From: Pectobacterium zantedeschiae
GTDB taxonomy: Bacteria; Pseudomonadota; Gammaproteobacteria; Enterobacterales; Enterobacteriaceae
DNA length: 64,000 nucleotides
Reading direction: 5' to 3'
Assembly: GCF_004137795.1 (NCBI RefSeq)
Contig: NZ_NWTM01000005.1
Coordinates: forward strand, 62,001 to 126,000
In this document: one piece after another, positions 57,555-64,000 of the stretch
Layout of the letters: each line of letters starts with the position of its first letter
How positions within the stretch are numbered: position 1 is the stretch's first letter
Made by a program: the position numbers and the translations under genes
The notes under the pieces: generated by a model
Databases searched by the model: none
What the model was told of the DNA's origin: nothing
The model's input: the letters and a program-made list of their open reading frames with translations, nothing else

Positions 57555-58874
57555 ATGCAAGCCTATTTTGAACAGATCGAAAAAGTCCGTTATGAAGGTA
57601 GCCAAAGCAACAATCCCTTCGCCTTTCGTCACTACAATCCCGAGCAGGAAATTCTCGGTAAACGTATGGCGGATCATTTGCGTTTTGCCGTCGCTTATTG
57701 GCACACGTTCTGCTGGAACGGCTCGGATATGTTCGGCGTCGGATCCTTTGCCCGGCCGTGGCAGCAGTCCGGTGATGCACTGGAGCTGGCAAAGCGCAAA
57801 GCGGATATCGCCTTCGAATTTTTTCAAAAGCTAAGCGTGCCTTACTACTGCTTTCATGATGTCGATGTCGCACCGGAAGGGAACTCGCTGAAAGAGTATC
57901 TGCATAACTTTGCGGTAATCACCGATGTGCTAGCAGAAAAGCAGCAAGATAGCGGCGTGAAGCTGCTATGGGGCACCGCCAACTGTTTCACCAATCCTCG
58001 CTATGGCGCAGGCGCGGCCACCAGTCCTGACCCAGATGTGTTTGCTTGGGCGGCCACACAAGTGTTCACGGCAATGAACGCGACTAAAAAGCTGGGCGGT
58101 GAAAACTATGTGTTATGGGGCGGGCGCGAAGGGTATGAAACCCTGCTCAATACCGACTTACGTCAGGAGCGCGAGCAGATTGGCCGCTTCATGCAAATGG
58201 TTGTCGAACATAAACACAAAATCGGTTTTCAGGGCACGCTGCTGATTGAACCAAAGCCACAGGAACCGACCAAACACCAGTACGATTACGATGTCGCCAC
58301 CGTTTATGGCTTCCTGAAACAGTTTGGGCTGGAAAAAGAGATTAAAGTCAACGTGGAAGCCAACCATGCGACGCTGGCTGGCCATTCATTCCACCATGAA
58401 ATCGCCACGGCTGTCGCGCTGGGCGTCTTCGGATCTGTCGATGCGAATCGCGGCGATCCACAGCTCGGCTGGGACACCGATCAGTTCCCTAACAGCGTGG
58501 AAGAGAACGCGCTGATCATGTATGAAATTCTTAAAGCGGGCGGCTTCACAACGGGCGGACTGAACTTTGATGCCAAAGTTCGCCGCCAGAGCACCGATCG
58601 CTATGACCTTTTCCATGCTCATATCGGCGCGATGGATACGATGGCACTGGCGCTCAAGGCCGCAGCCAGAATGATTGAAGATGATAAGCTCAATCAGCTT
58701 GTTGCTAAGCGCTACGCGGGCTGGAACGGAGAACTGGGTCAGCAGATTCTGCAAGGCAACGCGTCGCTGGAATCGCTTGCTCAGTATGCGGAAAGCCATC
58801 AACTGGCACCACAGCACCAGAGTGGCCAGCAAGAATTGCTGGAAAACCTGGTTAACCGCCACCTGTTTGGTTAA
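57555..58874 (+). CDS. xylA: xylose isomerase
   Basis: XylA converts D-xylose to D-xylulose. The ATG at 57555, with an AAGGAG site, gives 439 aa, close to the E. coli length; the frame itself is open from 57477. Catalytic and metal-binding segments are visible: [11 protein letters not shown] with the active-site histidine and aspartate, [33 protein letters not shown], and [18 protein letters not shown]. xylB follows 66 bp later. Confidence 0.97.
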   Translation: MQAYFEQIEKVRYEGSQSNNPFAFRHYNPEQEILGKRMADHLRFAVAYWHTFCWNGSDMFGVGSFARPWQQSGDALELAKRKADIAFEFFQKLSVPYYCFHDVDVAPEGNSLKEYLHNFAVITDVLAEKQQDSGVKLLWGTANCFTNPRYGAGAATSPDPDVFAWAATQVFTAMNATKKLGGENYVLWGGREGYETLLNTDLRQEREQIGRFMQMVVEHKHKIGFQGTLLIEPKPQEPTKHQYDYDVATVYGFLKQFGLEKEIKVNVEANHATLAGHSFHHEIATAVALGVFGSVDANRGDPQLGWDTDQFPNSVEENALIMYEILKAGGFTTGGLNFDAKVRRQSTDRYDLFHAHIGAMDTMALALKAAARMIEDDKLNQLVAKRYAGWNGELGQQILQGNASLESLAQYAESHQLAPQHQSGQQELLENLVNRHLFG

Positions 58875-58940
58875 AACGGTACGCCTACCTGCTACGGCAG
58901 GTTAAAAAACTGCCGTAGAACGAGGTTATCAGGAGCCACT

Positions 58941-60398
58941 ATGTATATCGGTATTGATCTGGGCACGTCCGGTGTTAAAGCCATCCTGCTGGATGAAACA
59001 GGAAAGGTGATCGCCAGCCATAGCGCTGCGCTGGACATTTCTCGTCCACATCCGCTTTGGTCGGAGCAAGCGCCTGAAGACTGGTGGCTGGCGACAGAGC
59101 AAGCGCTACAAGCCTTGGCAGCAAAGCACAACCTTCGCGCCGTGAAAGCGCTGGGCTTGACCGGGCAGATGCACGGGGCGACCTTGCTGGACGCCCGCCA
59201 GAACGTGTTGCGACCTGCGATTCTCTGGAATGACGGACGTAGCGCAGCTCAATGCAAAACGCTAGAACAGCAGGTGCCGACATCGCGCCAAATTACTGGC
59301 AACCTGATGATGCCGGGCTTTACTGCCCCCAAACTAAAATGGGTGCAGGAAAACGAAAGCGATATCTTTCGCCAAATCGACAAGGTCCTGCTACCAAAAG
59401 ACTATCTCCGCTGGCGTCTGACAGGGGAGTTTGCCAGCGATATGTCCGATGCGGCAGGAACCCTTTGGTTGGACGTCGCCAAACGAGACTGGAGCGATGC
59501 TCTACTGGAAGCCTGCTCACTGAGCCGCGAGCATATGCCCACGCTGTATGAAAGCAGCCAAATTACCGGTTATCTGCGACCTGATATCGCCAGCCGCTGG
59601 GGTATGGAGCCCGTCCCCGTCATTGCTGGCGGTGGAGATAACGCAGCAGGCGCGATTGGCGTCGGGCTGTATCAAACCGGTCAGGCGATGCTGTCTCTCG
59701 GCACATCCGGCGTTTACTTCGCCGTCAGCGACGGTTTTCTCAGCAATCCTCAGCATGCCGTCCATAGCTTCTGTCATGCACTGCCGAATACCTGGCACCT
59801 GATGTCGGTGATGTTAAGCGCGGCGTCTTGCCTGGATTGGGTCGCCCGCCTGACACAGGCTGAGAGCGTACCCGCACTCTTGCAGGAAATCACCTCGTCA
59901 CCCACCGATGACACGATAACGCCGGTGTGGTTCTTGCCCTATCTTTCCGGCGAGCGTACGCCACATAATAACCCCGATGCCAAAGGCGCATTCTGGGGGC
60001 TAACCCACCAGCATGGTCGCGTAGAGCTGGCAAAAGCGGTACTGGAAGGCGTGGGATTTGCGCTTGCTGACGGGATGGATGCACTACATATGACCGGGCT
60101 AAGACCCGATAGCATCACGCTGATTGGTGGTGGTGCGCGTAGCGTCTATTGGCGGCAAATGTTGGCGGATATTAGTGGTCAAACGCTGGAATACCGCACG
60201 GGAGGCGATGTCGGGCCAGCGCTAGGGGCTGCCCGTCTGGCGCAAATTGCTATGCATCCCCATACGCCACTGGCAGAACTCTTGCCACCGCTACCACTGG
60301 AGCAGGTGCATCAGCCAAATACCCAGCGCCACGCCGACTATGCCGAGCGGAGACGCACATTTAAAACGCTCTACCAACAGCTTAGTCCGTTGATGTAA
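58941..60398 (+). CDS. xylB: xylulokinase
   Basis: XylB phosphorylates D-xylulose to xylulose 5-phosphate, delivering xylose carbon to the pentose phosphate pathway. The 485-aa FGGY kinase starts MYIGIDLGTSGVKAILLDE (phosphate-1 motif), has TGQMHGATLLD, and contains VIAGGGDNAAGAIGVG and LSLGTSGVYF (phosphate-2 and adenosine motifs). An AGGAG ribosome site precedes the ATG. It is convergent with wecH. Confidence 0.97.
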   Translation: MYIGIDLGTSGVKAILLDETGKVIASHSAALDISRPHPLWSEQAPEDWWLATEQALQALAAKHNLRAVKALGLTGQMHGATLLDARQNVLRPAILWNDGRSAAQCKTLEQQVPTSRQITGNLMMPGFTAPKLKWVQENESDIFRQIDKVLLPKDYLRWRLTGEFASDMSDAAGTLWLDVAKRDWSDALLEACSLSREHMPTLYESSQITGYLRPDIASRWGMEPVPVIAGGGDNAAGAIGVGLYQTGQAMLSLGTSGVYFAVSDGFLSNPQHAVHSFCHALPNTWHLMSVMLSAASCLDWVARLTQAESVPALLQEITSSPTDDTITPVWFLPYLSGERTPHNNPDAKGAFWGLTHQHGRVELAKAVLEGVGFALADGMDALHMTGLRPDSITLIGGGARSVYWRQMLADISGQTLEYRTGGDVGPALGAARLAQIAMHPHTPLAELLPPLPLEQVHQPNTQRHADYAERRRTFKTLYQQLSPLM

Positions 60399-60428
60399 CA
60401 CTGTTCGTCCAATGTACTGGACAGTTCG

Positions 60429-61421
60429 TTAACTCACCCAGCGCCGCAAATCAATCTTCTGTAGCGCCATCGAAAGCAGCAGGCTGGCCACCAGCGCGAT
60501 GGCAAACACAGAGAAGATATCGAGAACTGGATGATCAGGCAGTGTCACATCATGCGTACGCAGGTAGTGAATGATCAACGCGTGGAAACCGTAAATAGCC
60601 AGCGAATGGCGCGAAATGATGGCAAAACCCGGTAAAACACGCTGGCTAAAATACTGCTTAAACACCACCCACAGGCTGACCGCAGCCAGAAAAACTAACG
60701 GGCCACAGTAGATATAAAACGTCTGGGTGAACGTATCATTCAATAATGTGTGGTGCTTCGTCCCCATCGCAATCAATGCGACACACACGATGAAGAATGG
60801 GATAGCGGCAAGCGCGACTTTCTTTGGCACGTCCAACATGCCCAACGCACGCCCCAATGCGGCATACAGCACGTAGTAAAACGTATCGCCGTAAATATAG
60901 AGATTAACAGGCAGTAATTTAAAACCTTCAAACCCCACCCGCCCCGTATTGGGGTTGGCGACAACAGCCAATAAGATAATCAAGACCGCTAAATATTTGC
61001 CCGATACTGGCTTGATGTTAATCAGTGGGGAGAGCAGATAAATCACGACAATGGCGTAGAAAAACCATAAGTGATAAAAGATCGGTTTTTGCAGCGCATG
61101 GTGCAATGAATTCAGACCATTAATCGGCGTGAGTGTCGCGATATAGATCAGCGCGACTGTACTGTAAAAAAGCAGGCATAAGCCGATACGCAGGAAGTGT
61201 TTTTTCCCCGCACTACGCTCACCAAAGAATAAATAGCCCGAGATCATGAAAAACAACGGGACGCAGACGCGCGAAGCAGAGTTCAGGACATTCGCCACAT
61301 CCCAATGCCCGTCACCCGGCGTGCCACCCGCAGTAATATAGTAAGTTGTACTATGAATCAGAACGACCATCATACAGGCTAACGCCCGTAGGTTATCAAT
61401 CCAGCCGATCTTATCCGTCAT
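60429..61421 (-). CDS. wecH: membrane O-acetyltransferase WecH
   Basis: The protein follows E. coli WecH (YiaH), an acyltransferase-3 family enzyme that acetylates enterobacterial common antigen. It begins MTDKIGWIDNLRALACMMVV, with the family R and H region DNLRA and IHSTTYY, and has about ten hydrophobic segments, SRVCVPLFFMISGYLFFGER, and ISRHSLAIYGFHALIIH near the end. The ATG at 61421 is preferred to a TTG at 61427; length is 330 aa. In E. coli yiaH is also near the xyl genes, so the neighbourhood is conserved. Confidence 0.9.
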   Translation of the reverse strand: MTDKIGWIDNLRALACMMVVLIHSTTYYITAGGTPGDGHWDVANVLNSASRVCVPLFFMISGYLFFGERSAGKKHFLRIGLCLLFYSTVALIYIATLTPINGLNSLHHALQKPIFYHLWFFYAIVVIYLLSPLINIKPVSGKYLAVLIILLAVVANPNTGRVGFEGFKLLPVNLYIYGDTFYYVLYAALGRALGMLDVPKKVALAAIPFFIVCVALIAMGTKHHTLLNDTFTQTFYIYCGPLVFLAAVSLWVVFKQYFSQRVLPGFAIISRHSLAIYGFHALIIHYLRTHDVTLPDHPVLDIFSVFAIALVASLLLSMALQKIDLRRWVS

Positions 61422-61628
61422 GCACAACCTCTTGAAAGCAAAGCGCTATTCAAAATAGCGTAGCCGTTGTTAGGCGCCGACACAATCAACTATCCATAAT
61501 CAGCAACTAACAATCGGGCAAATCTGAGTGCTCAGGACGAATTAACACGGAAAACGCGTATCGATTTACGCTATGGATGCGCACCCACCCACAGTGGTAG
61601 GCGCGCAGGGTTTTAAGGACGTATGCTG

Positions 61629-63164
61629 TTAGAACAACCCCATCGGCTTGTCAGAGTAACTCACCAATAGGCACTTGGTTTGCTGATAGTGTTCCAGCAT
61701 CATTTTATGGTTCTCACGCCCAATACCGGACTGCTTATAGCCCCCAAAGGCTGCATGTGCCGGATAAGCGTGATAACAGTTGGTCCAAACTCGACCAGCC
61801 TGAATACCGCGCCCCATTCGGTAAGCAATATTACCGTTACGGCTCCATACGCCTGCACCCAAACCGTATTCCGTATCGTTGGCTATCTCCAGTGCTTCTT
61901 CCATCGTTTTAAACGTTGTTACCGCCAGCACTGGACCGAAAATCTCCTCCTGAAAGACGCGCATACTGTTTTTACCAAACAATATCGTCGGCTCCAGATA
62001 ATAGCCTTCCGCTAGTCCACCCGGCATCGCCTTGCGTTGGCCGCCCGTAAGCACCCGTGCGCCCTCTTTCTTACCGATATCAATATAGTTAAGGATGGTG
62101 TCGAGCTGGCCTGCTGACACCTGTGCGCCCATCATGGTTTTGCTGTCCAGCGGGTTACCGATGCGGATAGCCTCAACGCGCTTGATTGCACGCTCCATAA
62201 AACGCTCATAGATAGATTCCTGCACCAGCGCACGGCTTGGGCAGGTACAAACCTCTCCCTGATTGAAGGCAAACAGTGTGAAACCTTCGAGCGCTTTGTC
62301 AAAGAAGCTATCTTCCTTATCCATCACATCGGCAAAGAAGATGTTCGGCGATTTACCGCCCAGCTCCAGCGTTACTGGCGTCACGTTCTGCGCCGCATAG
62401 CTCATGATCTGCTGGCCCACCTCGGTTGACCCGGTGAACGCAACTTTCGCGACGCGTTTTGACGTCGCCAGATATTCACCAATTTCACTTCCCGAGCCAT
62501 TGACGACATTAATGACCCCCGCAGGCAGCAGATCCTGAATCAGCTCCATCAAAATCAGCACCGACATCGGCGTCAGTTTGGCAGGCTTCAGCACAATGCA
62601 GTTACCGGCGGCCAGCGCAGGCGCCATCTTCCAACAGGCCATCAGCAGCGGGAAATTCCAGGGAATGATTTGCCCGACAACACCGAGAGGCTCATGAAAA
62701 TGATAAGCCACGGTATCACCATCAATTTCGCTGATCGCCCCCTCTTGTGCCCGGATACAGGCCGCGAAATAGCGGAAGTGGTCAATCGCCAACGGCACAT
62801 CCGCCCCGCTGGTTTCGCGTATCGGCTTACCGTTATCCCAGGTTTCTACCTGCGCCAGCAGCTCAAGATTTTGCTCCATCCGGTCAGCGATTCGGTTAAG
62901 CACCAGCGCCCGTTCCTGCACCGACAGGCCACCCCATTCCGCTTTTGCCTTGTGAGCGGCATCCAGCGCGTGGTCAATATCTCGCGTTGACGAACTGGCT
63001 ACTTCACACATCGGTTGGCCCGTCACTGGCGTCAAATTGACAAAATACTGACCAGCATCAGGCGGAACCCAAGCTCCACCGATAAAATTGTCATAGCGTT
63101 TTTTCAGATTGAGAGAACCGACTTCGCCAAACTCTGATCGACCTTCGAGATTATCGTGTGCCAT
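61629..63164 (-). CDS. aldB: aldehyde dehydrogenase, AldB/ExaC type
   Basis: This 511-aa NAD(P)-dependent dehydrogenase oxidises acetaldehyde and similar short aldehydes. The ATG at 63164 has an AAGGAG site and gives the AldB length; the frame opens at 63221. Landmarks are [42 protein letters not shown] and [14 protein letters not shown] with the catalytic cysteine. About 207 bp without a gene separate it from wecH, and repeat copy 5 lies upstream. Confidence 0.9.
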   Translation of the reverse strand: MAHDNLEGRSEFGEVGSLNLKKRYDNFIGGAWVPPDAGQYFVNLTPVTGQPMCEVASSSTRDIDHALDAAHKAKAEWGGLSVQERALVLNRIADRMEQNLELLAQVETWDNGKPIRETSGADVPLAIDHFRYFAACIRAQEGAISEIDGDTVAYHFHEPLGVVGQIIPWNFPLLMACWKMAPALAAGNCIVLKPAKLTPMSVLILMELIQDLLPAGVINVVNGSGSEIGEYLATSKRVAKVAFTGSTEVGQQIMSYAAQNVTPVTLELGGKSPNIFFADVMDKEDSFFDKALEGFTLFAFNQGEVCTCPSRALVQESIYERFMERAIKRVEAIRIGNPLDSKTMMGAQVSAGQLDTILNYIDIGKKEGARVLTGGQRKAMPGGLAEGYYLEPTILFGKNSMRVFQEEIFGPVLAVTTFKTMEEALEIANDTEYGLGAGVWSRNGNIAYRMGRGIQAGRVWTNCYHAYPAHAAFGGYKQSGIGRENHKMMLEHYQQTKCLLVSYSDKPMGLF

Positions 63165-63405
63165 TTCAGTCTCCTTTTCATTTCCGGGTGAGCGGCCATG
63201 CCGCAGTGAAAAAAGAGGCAAGCAGTAAGCAGTTATATGAAGCCTATACGGGGTATGACGTTAGCGACAGGGGTCAGCCAAAGAAGAAAGCAACTCTTCG
63301 AGTTAACGCACAGTTTCTTTCCTATTACAGGAAAAATACATATTGCTATGCGAGCACGCTCGATGTTCCTGGAGAAAAATTCGCACCTCTTCTGGCGCGG
63401 CGAGA

Positions 63406-63582
63406 TATACGCTAAATAGTTCGAATGTCGGGACAAAATGTATTCGTTTTGAATAACGCGAAGCGTTAACTCTTTAGGCTGTGCTCAGCCATGAGCATCG
63501 TAACGCGGCAGGGGAAGGACAAGTTCGTCGGGAACGAATTTGACCAGCCAACGCACATGCAACTTAAAGTATGACGGGTATA
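63406..63582. repeat. palindromic MITE-like repeat, copy 5 (177 bp)
   Basis: The ends are TATACGCTAAATAGTTCGAA and AACTTAAAGTATGACGGGTA plus TA. The inside differs from the other copies: CAAAATGTATTCGTTTTG, AACGCGAAGCGTT and GGCTGTGCTCAGCC hairpins. It ends 15 bp before the fdhD start codon, so the fdhD promoter must be inside or upstream of it. The remaining bases 63165-63405 hold no gene I can support. Confidence 0.8.
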
Positions 63583-63597
63583 ATACTTTCAATTTCC

Positions 63598-64000
63598 ATG
63601 GTTACTAACATGCAGGTATTTCAGGTGAAAGGGGTTCATTCACAAGCGGACGCCGCCCTCAAAGGCGCAACGCAACATTCGGTCTATCATCCCGATTCGC
63701 TTCATCAGCCACAGCCCGATTGGCTGGCGGAAGAAGTGCCCGTGGCGCTGGTTTATAACGGTATCTCGCATGTCGTTATGATGGCATCACCGAAGGAGTT
63801 AGAACAATTCGCTCTCGGGTTCTCCCTATCTGAAGGCATTATTCAATCACCGGCAGATATTTACGGCATTGATGTACAGCCCGTCTGTAACGGTATTGAA
63901 GTTCACATTGAGCTTTCGAGTCGACGCTTTGCCGGTCTAAAAGAACGACGCAGATCGATGGATGGCCGCACAGGCTGTGGCGTATGTGGCGTAGAGCAGC
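63598..64000 (+). CDS. fdhD: formate dehydrogenase accessory sulfurtransferase FdhD (3' end outside window)
   Basis: FdhD passes sulfur from IscS to the molybdenum cofactor of formate dehydrogenases. The frame begins at ATG 63598 (alternative ATG 63610) and runs off the window. It carries [20 protein letters not shown] near residue 51, [12 protein letters not shown] near residue 82, [14 protein letters not shown], and [10 protein letters not shown] with the CxxC pair that carries the persulfide. These agree closely with E. coli FdhD. Its start lies only 15 bp after a repeat element. Confidence 0.93.
   Translation, partial: MVTNMQVFQVKGVHSQADAALKGATQHSVYHPDSLHQPQPDWLAEEVPVALVYNGISHVVMMASPKELEQFALGFSLSEGIIQSPADIYGIDVQPVCNGIEVHIELSSRRFAGLKERRRSMDGRTGCGVCGVEQ

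Noticed and set aside
60402-60430. Hairpin ACTGT-TCGTCCA / TGGAC-AGT between xylB and wecH as a terminator
   Set aside because: A stem can form, but there is no T-run on either strand, so termination is not supported.
63579-63584. Perfect TATAAT at the junction of repeat copy 5 and the fdhD gene, as an fdhD promoter
   Set aside because: It lies only 14 bp before the ATG, which would give almost no leader, and no -35 box stands at 16-18 bp. It arises from the repeat's terminal TATA.

Overview
The window comes from a soft-rot enterobacterium, most probably Pectobacterium. The basis is close likeness of the housekeeping proteins to E. coli ones (WaaA, CoaD, MutM, CoaBC, Dut, SlmA, PyrE, Rph, YicC, ArgG, XylABFGHR, WecH), together with an ExpI/ExpR (LuxI/LuxR) quorum-sensing pair in the overlapping convergent layout known from Pectobacterium and a pectinesterase of the PemB/YbhC type. 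The species cannot be fixed from this sequence.

Layout. (1) 1-9.6 kb: the end of an LPS-core (waa) locus. It holds a strongly AT-rich block of glycosyltransferases (GT8, a fucosyltransferase-like protein, two tandem GT2 paralogues), then waaE, another glycosyltransferase, waaA and coaD; on the opposite strand lie a GT9 heptosyltransferase and mutM. (2) 9.8-15.6 kb: conserved housekeeping genes rpmG, rpmB, radC, coaBC, dut, slmA, pyrE and rph. (3) 15.6-26.5 kb: a block between rph and yicC (adjacent in E. coli) with a nine-gene peptide uptake and degradation cluster: dgcA, a GsiABCD-type ABC importer, a DmpA-type P1 peptidase, a DppA-type D-aminopeptidase, an IaaA-type isoaspartyl peptidase and a LysR regulator. 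(4) 27.4-31.6 kb: an accessory patch with a frameshifted unknown gene, a 5'-truncated hcp, an intact phd-doc toxin-antitoxin module, a truncated vapC, a lipoprotein and two orphan genes. (5) 31.6-37.5 kb: a PerM-family membrane protein, a GrpB protein, lldD, aldA and an LprI-like protein. (6) 37.6-45.7 kb: a tightly coupled eight-gene minus-strand operon encoding a KAS III enzyme, an OleD-like reductase, a metallo-hydrolase, a PaaK-like adenylate-forming enzyme, a PAP2 phosphatase, a sterol-desaturase-like hydroxylase and two fatty-acid desaturases. It looks like an undescribed lipid or hydrocarbon pathway and is the most interesting unit here. (7) 45.9-51.4 kb: glpM, a signal-less pectinesterase, expR/expI and argG with ARG boxes. 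(8) 51.4-64 kb: a DJ-1 family gene, the complete xylose regulon (xylR, xylHGF, xylAB), wecH, an AldB-type aldehyde dehydrogenase and the start of fdhD.

Five copies of a 126-270 bp palindromic, MITE-like repeat lie between genes. They share TATACCC...GGGTATA ends and carry a modular set of internal hairpins. They sit in places likely to matter for expression: inside the rph-pyrE transcript, abutting the rph promoter, in the argG leader, after slmA and in front of fdhD. No tRNA, rRNA, CRISPR array or intact insertion sequence was seen.
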